NCBI GenBank assembly: GCA_009599575.1 | Contig: VWND01000040.1 | Location: 61,161 to 125,160, forward strand | From: Blumeriella jaapii | Taxonomy: Eukaryota; Ascomycota; Leotiomycetes; Helotiales; Drepanopezizaceae | DNA: 64,000 nt | Reading direction: 5' to 3' | Shown: positions 44,720-55,589 of the stretch, piece after piece | Layout: every line of letters starts with the position of its first letter | Numbering within the stretch: position 1 is the first letter of the stretch | Program-made: the position numbers and the translations under genes | The notes under the pieces: generated by a model | Seen by the model: the letters and a program-made list of their open reading frames with translations, nothing else | Database searches by the model: none | What the model was told of the DNA's origin: nothing

Positions 44720-47700
44720 AAAAAACGCGCTTTCGAGCTTTTATTTATTGGTACGTTACTATTCAAATAATCGTACGAATCCAAACCTTCGAAATACGTT
44801 TTCAGCCAGTTTATAAATTTTACAAAAGAATCGGAAAGCTTTTTATACGCTAAATAAAAATCGCGCATTTTTAAAAAAACGTATATAAAATCAAACGCGG
44901 GGTATTACGTAAGATTTTTATTTAAGCTTATTTAAAAAGCTTTGTATTAAAAGATTTTCCGCTGCATTCGATAAGCGATTAATTTTTCGATTTCGTATTT
45001 AAATTTATTAATTATATTAATAAATTTAAAAATTAAATTAATTTGATTTGAAAACGCGTCGTTAGCTGTTTTACGCAGTCGATTAGCGTAAAAAACTGAA
45101 TGTACGTTTATAATATTAAAAAAGTCTAGCTTAAAAGCGTTATCGAAAATTTTAGTTATAATTTTAAAAAAGCCGTTTGTAAAATTGTCGAGCTTACGGA
45201 AGGGCCGGAAAATCGGAAATAAACGCATATCGAGCCAAACGTAATCGCTAACGTTAAAATCGATCGCGCGGCGAAACTTATTCGCATTTTTTTTTATTTT
45301 ATCGTAGGCTTATTAAAAATGCGATTTAATAAGATTTCAGGCGTCGTAATGGCGGCGAGCGTACGCACGAGCTTCGTTTGCGTTTAGCTTATATAAAAGA
45401 TTAAAAAAAAAGGAAATATCGAGTTTTCAATTTCAATTAATATAAGAAATATAATCGTATACAATTTCAAAAAATGAAAAGCCATTTAGATTTTCGTAAA
45501 AAAAGATTATTTAAGCGAAATCCATTATTAAAAAAAATTCGTTTCAATCGTTTTAATAAAAATTCACGAAAAGTCGAAAGCGTTTTTGCAAATATTAATT
45601 ATAAATTTCGGTTTAACCGTCGGTTTTAAAATAAGCGGCTGTCGAAAGCTTTAGTTGCGTACCGAGTATTTTGTTTAATTTCGACCAGAAAATAAATTAA
45701 TATTAAAAGCTACGATCGCTAATAATATTTTTTAAAAAATCAAAATATTTATATACGTAAAATATATATAATTTGGCGAAGCTTCGAACGTCGATATTTT
45801 TATAATAAAAAATCGAAATAGTTTGCTTAGAAAAGCGATTTATTATTACGAATACGTTATCGTAACCGTATTTGTTTTTGTTAAAATTGTAAAAGTTTAT
45901 CGTAATATATTTTTAAAAATGGTTAAAAACAAAAAAAAGCTAAAAAAAGCCGGAGCGCTTATTTTTTAAAACAAAATTTTTTCGATAAGCGTAGCAATTG
46001 CGATAATATTATTTTACGAAAGCTGTTATACTTCGCTAATAGTATTAGTCCGAAAGCAATTGCGTAGTTTTGCGAACGCTAAAATAAACGGTAAAAATTT
46101 AATCGTGCATTTTTCGTATAAAAGCCAAACGAAAATAATCGACGTTTAATATTATTAAACGATCGTAATATAACAGCAAATCGCGTTTAAATATATACGA
46201 AGTATTATTATCGTCGTTTTTTTTCGTAGCGTTTCGTATAACTTTTTTCGGAAAGCTATTAAGCTGCTAGCTATGCGATTAGCGTGAAAAATTTAATTAA
46301 CGATACGAAATACGAAAAAAAGATCAGTTATTTCAACGATAAAAACAGTTATTTCGAAGGCCGTAGAAAATCGAAGTTTTTTAATTAAAAAGCGATAATC
46401 GATCTGATTTGCTCGGAAAAAAGTTTACAAGCGCTGAATGCGTTTAAAAGAGTTTTGGCGGTCGAATTCGCTCGTACGACGTATTAATACGTCAGCCAAA
46501 AGATTATGTTTATTTGATTTGTACGTAATAAAAAAGTTATAATCGGCGAGAAATTCGGCCCAGCGTGTTTATCGAGCGTTCAAAAGTTTAAAAGTTATAA
46601 AATACTTTAAGGCTTTATAATTAATAATTATTTTGATTTAATAAACTAAGCTAATTAATTCAATACGAAAATTGTTTAAAAATTTTACGATTGCGAACAT
46701 TTTTTTATCGTATACGACGTAGTTCAGCTTTGCGAAAGCTATGGTTTTGCTAAAATAAACGACTAAAAGCCAGTCGTCGTTATAAAATTGCGAAAGCACA
46801 AAAGCTATTACGCCGTCGGAAGCGTTAATTTCTAATATACAAAAAAAGTTTTGCTTATAATATTATAGAACTGGTGTAATAATAAAAGCTAATATAAAAA
46901 GGTCGAAACTTTTCTGATATTTAAAAATAAAATAAAAAAAAACGTTAGTTTTAATTAAATAAATCAAAAGCTTTGCAATTATATCGTAGTTTCGAATAAA
47001 ACGTCGTAAAAGTTACAAAAACCAAAAAAGCTTTATACACCTTTTATAATAATAAAAGGCGTTCAATAAATAATCACGGAAACTTTTTTTAAATTTACTT
47101 TTAAGCTTTTAATCGAAATAATAAAATTTAAATAACGGATTCGAATAATATTAAATTTAAATTTCCGAATATCGGCCTGTAATCCAGCGTCAGCGAGCCT
47201 TTGAAATACTTTGCGAACGTATATAACGTATTTTAAAAGGTCGAACGAATAAATAAAAATATTATTTAAATATATAATGCAAAAATCGTTTAAATAATCG
47301 AAAAAAACGTCGTTTATATAGCGTTAATAAATTGCGGATTTATTAATAAAGCCAAAAAATAGCATTTTGCATTTATAAGCGCCGTAACGCGTACGAAACG
47401 TCGTTAGTTTTTTACTAGCGAAATCCATTCGAATTTTATAAAAAGCTTAACGAATATCGAACTTCGTAAAAATTCGCGCTTTCGAAAAACGAACAAGAAT
47501 TTTATCGATAAAAAAAAGAAAATAGCGATTTTTACGAATAACGTTATTAAAAGCTCGATAATCGATATAAAAACGTAATAAACCGTCGGGTTTTTTAGCG
47601 AAAAGCATTAAAGCAGCGAAAAAAGCGGTAGAAAATTCGATAAAACTTTTGTTAAAATTATTTTACAAATAAGTTTTAATAATTTCGAGTTTTAAAATCG

Positions 47701-48960
47701 ATATTTTATACAAAAAAATATATTTCAGCTTTTTCTCATTTATAATAAACTCGATTTTATAATCGTAAGGCCGGTAAAAAACTAGCTCGTTGCTGGCGGC
47801 CTTAGAAAACACGTATTCGAAGTTTTTATACTCCGGAGAAAAAAATTCGAAAAAAGATTTATTCGAAGTTAACTCTGCTAAGCTGATTGAAAAGGTCGAA
47901 ATCGATATTTTATTCGTTTTGAAACGTTCGAAAAAATTATAAAATTAGATTTTAAGAAAAATATTATACGTAAAATCGTTTAGTATTTTGTCGATTTCGT
48001 ATAAAAAAATTAAAAACATTTCAATTGCTTTTTTTCTGAAAATCAGCTTAAAAGCGTATATAATAATCTGACAAATGGAAATTAAATAAGCAGTAGATTA
48101 AGAAATTCGTTTTCGAACTAGTCGTTTGAAAAGTTCAGAAAATAGCTTATTTAAATTATCGATTATATTAAGCTAAAAGGCTATCGCGGCGAAAGCTTTT
48201 TTTCGGTTTTTAATATAATTGTTTTTCGTAAAACAAAAAAGCTGTTCTGACGAAAAAAAAAAAAAAAAAAAAAAAAAGAAATAATAAAAAAAAAATCGTT
48301 AACCTGAGAAAATAATATAATTTTTTATATTATTCTACTGGCGTCGCTATCGAAATTGGCACCGCGAATAAAATTCGACCTTTTCGCGCTTCGCACAGCG
48401 TCGTAGATCTGCTATAATTAATTAAGATTTTTATCACGTTTTACAGCATCGTTTTAATAGCGAAATTAAATTTTTCGAAAGTGCAAATAAAAGATTTTAA
48501 TACAACGAGCGTAAAAGACTATAAAAAGGTAAAACTTCGGCCAATAAAGCTTGCGTTTATTACAGTTTAATAAAATTTAATATTCGGCCAACCAAGCTTT
48601 TTCTAAAATTATATTATAATTTCCGAGGTTAATAATTAAAAAAAAAATAAACGATTATATTCGGTTGTTAATAATAAAATTAAAAAGCGTAAAATATATA
48701 ATTAAATAGCTACGAGCTTTATTATACTTTTTTACAGAAAAAAAAGCCGGAAGAAATTAAATCAAAGATTTAAAAAAAAAAAAAAAGAATTTAATTAGCG
48801 CCGAATCGATTAACGCATAACCGTTCGCTTTAAAATCGGCGAACGCTTTTATTTTATACAAAAAGCCATTTTTAATAAATATAACGGAAATTATTAATAA
48901 ATCGCTATTAAAAAGCTTTCGAACGTCAAAATAACGCATATCGCGCAATACGCCTAAAAA
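44720..48960 (-). pseudogene. pol: pol relic of element C
   Basis: Read right to left: protease with AFADFKANGYALID near 48,835 (DSGAN changed to DFKAN); an A-run of 25 (48253-48277), the complement of the T-run in A, B, D; RT with catalytic YLNN (47261-47272 on the complement); RNase H near 46,800; integrase about 46,200-45,500; chromodomain-like end (MRLFPIFRPFRKLDNF at 45228-45181, IQRKIF). As in its sisters both catalytic Asp of RT are Asn. Confidence 0.84.
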
Positions 48961-49110
48961 AAAGGCTTTGCTTAGACCTGAACGTTTTTTCGATTGGCGG
49001 AAAAGCTTTTAATTTCTTCGTATGCGTTTTGAAAATCGTTTGGAAAAGAGTTTTCGTTTTTATTATTATTATTAAAAAGCGAATTTTCGGCCGGCTCGAT
49101 TTTGTTTATA

Positions 49111-50447
49111 TCTACCAGCCTAAAAAAGCTTTTAGGTAGAATCGAAAGTCGGCCCGTAAAAGGTCGTGCAAATTAGTTTTTTTGAATTTTCTGATATAAA
49201 ATAAAAAACGAGCGTTGTCGTTGGTCCGATCGAAAAGAAAAAACGCTAAAAGGGGCGTTTTGGCGTAAAAAAAAAAAAAAAACAAAAGGCTGAAAAAAAG
49301 CTTATAAAACATTTAAACGATTTTCGTACGTACGATTTAACTCGTAGTACGCTTTGGTTAAAAACCTATTATTTTAATAAATAATAGATTTAATTAAAAA
49401 GCGATTCGCGTATAAAATTCGTTTAGCCAATTGATTTTGTTTTTTTTAACGAACGGCGATAAGCTAATTTTTGAAAATCGTTGTACGCGTTTATTTCAAA
49501 TACAGTTTTTTTCGTAAACGCTTTAGTATTTTATCGCGAAAAGCGTTTCGAAGCTGTTTGTTAGTTTATATTTAAGCGTTTGCTGCGAAAATAGAAAATC
49601 GCAAATAAAAGCGCCAAAAGTCGTCGTGCGTATTTATTATAAGCATTTTAAATTCGTTTTCGGCCTTTTAAACGTCGGAAAAGTCGGCCAGAAAATCGGC
49701 GACTTTTTTTATTAATTTTTCGGAAAAGATAAAATCGGAACGGTTTAAAATACGCGAAGTAAAAAACTTTTTTGCTACGCTTTCGGTTTAATCGAATATA
49801 TAATTTTTGCGAAATCGATCGTTAACGAAATAATCGTAGTAAAATTCGAAGTTATCGAAAACTTTAGTTTTTTAATAGCATGTTTTGTAATTTTTATTAT
49901 TATTTAGCTTAAATTTAAAATTCGAAACGCGTTTTATACGAGCTAGTCGAAAATCAGTAAATAAATAAAAACTATAGCGTTTAAAAAGCGCGCTAAAGTT
50001 TTGGCCGTTAAAAGAAAATTTAAAAAAAGTTCGCGAAAAGCGTAAAAATTGATTTGCAACGTTTATTAATTGAAATAAAACGTTGCGAAAAAGTGGAGCG
50101 GCGGATTCGCGACTGGCAGAAGCACGTTCGATAGATTTTATTAAACGCTTTAATTAAAAGATTTATCGCAGTCGTATAATTTTCAAAAGTTATCGTTTAT
50201 GCTTTTACGTTTTTTTTAGTTAATTTTGCAAAAGTCTCAACTGAACGCTTTTAGCGCTAAATTGCAAAAAGATAGTAAGCGAAATGATTAACGCTCTGCC
50301 CTTTTTGTTTTTTTTTTCTCGGAGGAAGGATTGTTTTTCAAAAGAAAAAGCTTTTGGAAAAGGCTGCTTTTTCGCTGATTAAAAAAAGAATTAAAATATA
50401 ATAGCAAAAGCTGAAAAGCTTTGCTAAAAGGGGAATCGTTGAATAAA
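49111..50447 (-). pseudogene. gag: gag relic of element C
   Basis: Same content as in A: the N-terminal KAFQLLL region near 50,420, the core with VADFLADFSDV near 49,690, and RFLFYIRKFKKTNLHDLLRA near 49,200, where a short local insertion (KKTN against EAN) sets it apart from the sisters. Frame interrupted by stops. Start codon unknown. Confidence 0.66.
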
Positions 50448-50484
50448 AGCTATTTTTCGCAAAATACGAAAATAAGCCTTTTTA

Positions 50485-50494
50485 CGACCGGTCG
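50485..50494. other. Leader palindrome CGACCGGTCG of element C
   Basis: Lies 83 nt from the inner edge of the 5' LTR (50577), as in A, B and D. Confidence 0.5.
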
Positions 50495-50576
50495 ATCACT
50501 TTGGTATAACTCGTGAGAAATTCGAGAAAAAAAATAATTTACGCCGTCGCTAGCGTAAAAAAAAAGTTGTTGATAA

Positions 50577-50843
50577 TATAACGATTTAATTAGTCGGAGG
50601 GCTAAAAAATCAATCAACTGATCGTCGTATTTATATAATATAAAAAACGAGCCTTTGGTTTTGTAACAAAAATATTCATTTAGAATTAACAATTGCAAAA
50701 GGCAGAGGTTGCTAAAAGGAGAAAGCCTTATATATATAATAGTTTCTATAATTGATAGGAGACCCACCAGAAGACCAGGGAGCTTGCAACTATACGTAGT
50801 TGCTGGGGTGACATACGAGGTGGCAAAAGAGTGAATCGTTACA
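50577..50843 (-). repeat. 5' LTR of element C
   Basis: 267 bp. The outer right end keeps GACCCACCAGAAGACCAGGG and CTGGGGTGAC; the inner left end reads TATAACG...CTAAAAAATCAATC, converted. The TATA-like ATATATA lies near 50,732. Confidence 0.94.
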
Positions 50844-50848
50844 AAAGT

Positions 50849-51065
50849 ATTTTATAAAAAAACTAAAGCTATTTATTACCGAACCAAAAACAATTTTTAA
50901 TAAAAAAAATGCTTCGAAAATTGCAAAGCTTTCGTTAAAAATTGCATTTTTTATTAAAAACGAAAGCTTAGCTAAAAAAAAAACCTATTATATTCGACGT
51001 GGTTTTCTGAAGTTTAAAAGAAAATCAATTTCGATGTTATACGCGTATTAATCACCGATCGCGGT
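50849..51065 (+). pseudogene. pol: K integrase zinc-finger end and start of core
   Basis: FYKKTKAIYYRTKNNF, KAFVKNCIFYQKRKL (the CxxCQ motif with the second Cys changed to Tyr), LLYSTWFSEV*KKINFDVI. The last Asp aligns with the first catalytic Asp of the integrase core (IGIDVV type). E inserted after DRG, and the frame continues at 52424 (DRG|YICFVFAINDL). Confidence 0.75.
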
Positions 51066-51272
51066 TGTGACGACACGTATGCTGGAAAACAGGTAGGCGA
51101 AGGGCTTAGAATATCAAGGTGCAGAACCTGGAAGAGGTTCTGCTGGAAGAAGCTATATACATATGGGTTTAAGGTTCGGCAGGGGCCGGAAGGCCGAAGG
51201 GCCGAAGGGCCGGGGCCAAGGGGCCAAGGCCGGGAAGCCGAAGGGCCGAGCCGAACGGGCCACGTCGTCACA
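51066..51272 (-). repeat. 3' LTR of element E
   Basis: 207 bp, TGTGACGACACGT to CACGTCGTCACA on the plus strand. Contains GC-rich GGGCCGAA and GGGGCCAA units (51181-51260). Nearly unmutated. Confidence 0.93.
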
Positions 51273-51487
51273 CTACCCCCCCGTCCGAAAAAGAACGGAG
51301 TTATAGCATAACGTAGTGAGCGTTCGCTTTCGAGCGCAAAAAATCAATCCAATTGCAATACAGCCTTTCGCATACGTCTTTTGCAAGCCATCTTGCATAT
51401 AAGTCGCCATTACTTCTTAATTAACCCTATCGATAACAAAATCCATTTGCTCGGCTTAGTTTAATATCAGGCCCTCCACGTTGCGCG

Positions 51488-51960
51488 TTACATCGATGAT
51501 TTCCTGCAAAAGGAGGTATAATCGCGTTCCGGCGCCGGCGCTGGCGCTGATAATGGAAGTGGGGACTTTGCAGCCAATTTGTCGTATATTAATACCGAAA
51601 ATCGAGTTAATCTGGCTTGATAATCGGCCAAGGTAAAAACAGGAGTGAAAAGGGTGGCAGAAGCCTTATGTCGACTAGTAATAGCCTTAACCAAATTGCG
51701 CGTATACGTATCGAGGCTGCGCGTATACTGATGTTTCGCGTTTATAAGGTTTTGCAGCCAAAAAGCTAGTCGAATAACGGCAGGCTCCATCAGAACAGCT
51801 ATATCGAAAGAAAACGTCGAAATACTGAAAAGAAAGGCGCGTATTCGAAGAAATCGGTCGAGTAGCTGATTCGGTCGGAACGCTTAGTGAAAAGGTCCGA
51901 ATTTGCCGGTTTGTGAATAGTATCTCGGTGTTTAGCGGAAATGGTGCAGGGGAGAGGTAA
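51488..51960 (-). pseudogene. Coding relic inside element E, unknown
   Basis: A 100-codon open frame (51790-51488, MEPAVIRLAFWLQNLINAKH..., RHKASATLFTPVFTLADYQ, ending ERDYTSFCRKSSM) extends upstream on the minus strand through PNQLLDRFLRIRAFLFSIST and YYSQTGKFGPFH with two TAA codons (near 51,895 and 51,945) that could be mutated CAA. Total about 150 residues. It is not gag, RT or integrase of any family here as far as I can see. Pro/Ala-rich near the end. It may be a captured fragment or a divergent gag-like protein. Confidence 0.4.
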
Positions 51961-52211
51961 ATTGCCGGAAAAATCGTCGGCCTTTTCGCGGAGTCTTTAC
52001 CGCAGCGTGCTCGGGCGAGGAAAATTAACTGAATAGGCTCGAAGGAGTTTTGATCGATAAAAGCTTTAAAGATGGTGTAACGTTTGCTGCAAAAGCTGGC
52101 TACAGCGAAAAGCGGTGTGGCGGCGTCGCAGTAGAAAGGTTACAAACGCCGAAATAGTCTGAAAGATGAAAGTGTAGCTTCGAGGCTGAAAAGAATTTGA
52201 CTTTGATATAA

Positions 52212-52418
52212 TATAACGATACGTATGCTGGAAAACAGATAGGCGAAAGGCTTAGAATATCAAGGTGCAAAACCTGGAAGAGGTTCTGCTGGAAGAAGCT
52301 ATATACATATGAGTTTAAGGTTCGGCAGGGGCCGGAAGGCCGAAGGGCCGAAGGGCCGGGGCCAAGGGGCCAAGGCCGGGAAGCCGAAGGGCCGAGCCGA
52401 ACGGGCCACGTCGTCACA
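52212..52418 (-). repeat. 5' LTR of element E
   Basis: 207 bp, inner left end TATAACGATACG carries three of seven transitions against the other copy (all G-to-A or C-to-T); the outer right end is identical. GC repeat at 52328-52406. Confidence 0.93.
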
Positions 52419-52423
52419 GCGGT

Positions 52424-53422
52424 TATATATGTTTTGTATTTGCTATTAACGATTTATTTAAATAATTTAAAAAAAAACCTTTTCGAAACGCTACTTTCGA
52501 AATTATAGCGACTTTTTTTTAAAAAAACGTTATATATCGGCACGGTTTGTTTGGCAAATTAAATATCGATAATAAATTCGAAAATAAAAGCGTTATCGAA
52601 ACTTTTACAAAAAAATACGGTATTTAACGCATTTAAATTTCAGCTTATAATTCGAAAAGCAACGGATCCGTGGAACGAAATCACAAAAATATTTTTAACG
52701 GCCTTTTAAAAGCTATTCGAAAAAGTTATAAGCGTTGGTCGCGGAAATTTTCGGAAATGCTTTTTTGTTATGCGTATATATATATACGTTTTTATTAAAA
52801 TAACTTTATTTTTTATTTAATACGGCAAAAACGCCCGACTGCTTTTAAAAACAAAATGGCTTGTATAAAAGCTTTATAACGTGGTTAAAATAAAAACGAA
52901 AACAAATTTATTAATAATAAAATTTAAATAATTAAATTACCGCGATATAAATATAAAAAAAATAATTCTAAAAAAAAAAAAAAATACAAAAAGGCGGCTA
53001 AAAAAGTTTGGGATAAAACCAAAGTTCTTAAAAAAAACGCTAATTAAAAAAAAGATTTGGTTTTAATTTACGACGTTCAGCGCGCTATTAATAAATCGGC
53101 CGATATTAAACTTAATTATAAATAGCTCGGATTTTACGAAATATGCGAAGCCGAATTAAATAAAAACTATTATAAGCTTACGGAATTCGATAAAACAAAA
53201 CTAAAAAAAACGTTCGCCGTTAATCGGTTAAAACGATTTTATAAAAAAAACCAGCAAATTTACTTTTTAAATTCTGATTTAAACAGCGATTCCGATTCTA
53301 GCGAATCCGACGACGACTCCGATTAAAGCGATTATACTTTTAAAAAAAAAAATCTTTCGGAAAAATTTGAAAACAATCGAGCGATAATCCCGTTATTAAA
53401 ATCACAATTTAAGTCGTAATTT
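52424..53422 (+). pseudogene. pol: K integrase core and C-terminal domain
   Basis: YICFVFAINDLFK, then YRHGLFGKLNIDNKFENKS with the second catalytic Asp, and YNSKSNGSVERNHKNIFNGL with the catalytic Glu 35 residues later, the DD35E spacing. The C-terminal part reads KKDLVLIYDVQRAINKS (VGDLVLVYD type), LGFYEICEAELNKNYYKL, FAVNRLKRFY. The end is an acidic tail LNSDSDSSESDDDSD near 53,300. Stops appear at Gln positions. No chromodomain was seen. Confidence 0.85.
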
Positions 53423-53713
53423 TATTTATGATCGAAAAAAAGAAAAATACTTATAAAATTGTTTATTAACGATTCTATTGTTTTTATTATTTATTGTTTT
53501 CCTTTTTATTATATATTATTTTATTGTTTTTGTTTTATTTGCTTATATACAATTTAATTATTTTGTTTTATATACGCTATTTATTTTAAAAACTTTTTTT
53601 TATATTATTTAAGACATTTATTGTATTTTTTTTTATTTAATTGTATTTTTGTTTATTAAAACAAAAGCTTTGTATATATTTAAGCCGTATATCTAATGCA
53701 TTTATATTATTCG
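53423..53713 (+). other. K 3' untranslated region
   Basis: AT-rich, T-rich with TTATTGTTTT-like repeats and no coding signal, ends at the TSD ATTCG of element D. No polypurine tract or LTR start is recognised. Confidence 0.45.
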
Positions 53714-53980
53714 TGTGACGATTCACTCTGTTGCCACCTCTCGTGTCACCCCAGCAACTACGTACAGCTGCAAGCTCCCTGGTCTCCTGGTAGGTCTCCC
53801 CATCAACTGTGAAGATTATTTATGTATATAAGGCTTTCTTTTTTTAGCAACTTCTGCCTTTTGCAATTGTTGATTCTAAGTAAATATCTTTGTTACAAAA
53901 CCAAAAGCTCGTTTTATACCATATGAACACGGCGACCAATTAACTAATCTCCCAGCTCTCCGACTGATTAAATCGTTATA
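53714..53980 (+). repeat. 5' LTR of element D
   Basis: 267 bp, outer left end GTGACGATTCACTCTGTTGC well kept, inner end CGTTATA. TATGTATATAAGG near 53,821 is the TATA-like site. Confidence 0.94.
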
Positions 53981-54062
53981 TTATTAACAATTTTTTTTCT
54001 ACGCTAGCGACGGCGTAAACTATTTTTCCTTTCGAATTCCTTACGAATCATACCAAAGTAAT

Positions 54063-54072
54063 CGACCGGTCG
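54063..54072. other. Leader palindrome CGACCGGTCG of element D
   Basis: 83 nt after the 5' LTR end, as in A (15244), B (23264) and C (50494). Confidence 0.5.
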
Positions 54073-54111
54073 TAAAAAGGCCTATTTCCGCATTTTGCAA
54101 AAAATAGCTTC

Positions 54112-55445
54112 TGTTTAACGATTTCCCTTTTAGCAAAGCTTTTCAGCTTCTGCTATTACACTTCAACCTTCCTTTTTTTAATCAGCGAAAAAACAGCCTT
54201 TTCCAAAAGTTTTTTCTTTTGAAAAACAATCCTCCCTCCGAGAAAAAAAAAACAAAGAAAAAAGCAAAACGCCAACCACTTCGCCTGCCATCTTCCAGCC
54301 TAGCGTTAAAAGCGTTTAGTTGAGACTTTTGTAAAATCAACTAAAAAAAACGCAAAAGCGTAAACGACAACTTCTGAAAATTATGCGATTGCGACAAATC
54401 TTTTAATTAAAACGTTTGATAGAATTTATCGAACGTGTTTCTGCCAGTCGCGAATCTGCTGCTTTTTTTTTTTTTCGCAACGTTTTATTTTAATTAATAA
54501 ACGCTGTAAATTAATTTCCACGCTTTTCGCGAATTTTTTTTGAATTTTTTTTTGACGGCCAAAACCCTAGCGCGCCTTTTAAACGCTATGATTCTTATTT
54601 ATTTATTAACTTTCGATTAGCTCGTATAAAGCGCGTTTCGAATTTTAAATTTAAATTAAATAATAATAAAAATTATAAAGCACGCTATTAAAAAATTAAA
54701 GTTTTCGATAACCTCGAATTTTACTACGATTATTTCGCTAGCGATCGATTTCGCAAAAATTATATATTCGATCAAACCGAAAGCGTAATAAAAAAGTTTT
54801 TGATTCCGCGTATTTTAAACCGTTCCGATTTTATATTTTCCGAAAAATTAATAAAAAAAATCGCCGATTTTCTGGCCGATTTTTTAAACGTTTAAAAGGC
54901 CGAAAACGAATTTAAAATGCTTGCAATAAATACGCACGACGACTTTTAGCGCTTTTATTTGCGATTTTTCATTTTCGCAGCGAACGTTTAAATACGAACC
55001 GATAAACAGCTTCGGAACGCTTTCCGCGATAAAATACTAAAGCGTTTACGAAAAAAGCTGCATTTGAAATAAGCGCGTATAACGACTTTTAAAAATTGGC
55101 TTACCGCCGTTCGTTAAGAAAAACAAAATTAATTAGCTGAACGAATTTTATACGCGAATCGCTTTTTAACCAAATCTATTATTTATTAAAATAATAAGTT
55201 TTTAACCAAAGCGTACTACGAATTAAATTGTATATACGAAAATCGTTCAAATGTTTTACAAACTTTTTTTCAGCCTTTTGTTTTTTTTTTTTTTCCACGT
55301 CAAAAGGCCCTTTTTAGCGTTTTTTCTTTTCGATCGGACCAACGATAACGCTCGTTTTTTATTCCATACCAGAAGATTCGAGGCCAATCTGCACGACCTT
55401 CTACAGGCCGACCCTCGGTTCTATCCAAAAGCTTTTCCAGGCTAG
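54112..55445 (+). pseudogene. gag: gag relic of element D
   Basis: FNDFPFSKAFQLLLLHFN near the start. The stop after LKAF is TGA (near 54,320) where B has TAA, so an ancestral non-stop codon is likely. The core repeats the motifs of A; the C-terminal RFLFHTRRFEANLHDLLQAD is open for 64 codons (55251-55445). Otherwise interrupted. Confidence 0.67.
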
Positions 55446-55589
55446 TAAATATAAACGAGGTCGAACCGGCCGAAAATTTGCTTTTTAATAATAATAATAA
55501 AAACGAAAACTTTTTTTCAAACGATTTTTAAAACGCATACGAAGAAATTAAAAGCTTTTCCGCCAATCGAAAAAACGCCCAAGCTTAAG

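Larger units (their letters stand above)
44437..50843 (-). mobile_element. Chromodomain-like Ty3/gypsy element C, minus strand
   Basis: LTRs 44437-44703 and 50577-50843, 267 bp each, TSD AAAGT (44432-44436, 50844-50848). Same family as A, B and D in opposite orientation. The polypurine complement next to the left LTR is mutated (TTATCTTTCCGTTCGAAAAA, 44704-44723). It inserted in the integrase zinc finger of K. Confidence 0.95.
51066..52418 (-). mobile_element. Small non-autonomous LTR element E, nearly RIP-free
   Basis: 1,353 bp with two 207-bp direct LTRs (51066-51272, 52212-52418) and TSD GCGGT (51061-51065, 52419-52423). Next to the left LTR, CTACCCCCCCGTCCGAAAAA is the complement of a polypurine tract TTTTTCGGACGGGGGGGTAG, the same tract as in A-D, so the element reads on the minus strand. 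The internal 939 bp has no RT or integrase. Base composition is close to balanced, in sharp contrast to everything around. Its terminal TGTGACG/CGTCACA matches A-D, so it may borrow their enzymes. Confidence 0.92.

Noticed and set aside
51066..52418. Element E as a MITE-like DNA transposon with terminal inverted repeats.
   Set aside because: The ends are parts of two 207-bp direct repeats, and a polypurine tract lies next to one of them, so it is an LTR element.
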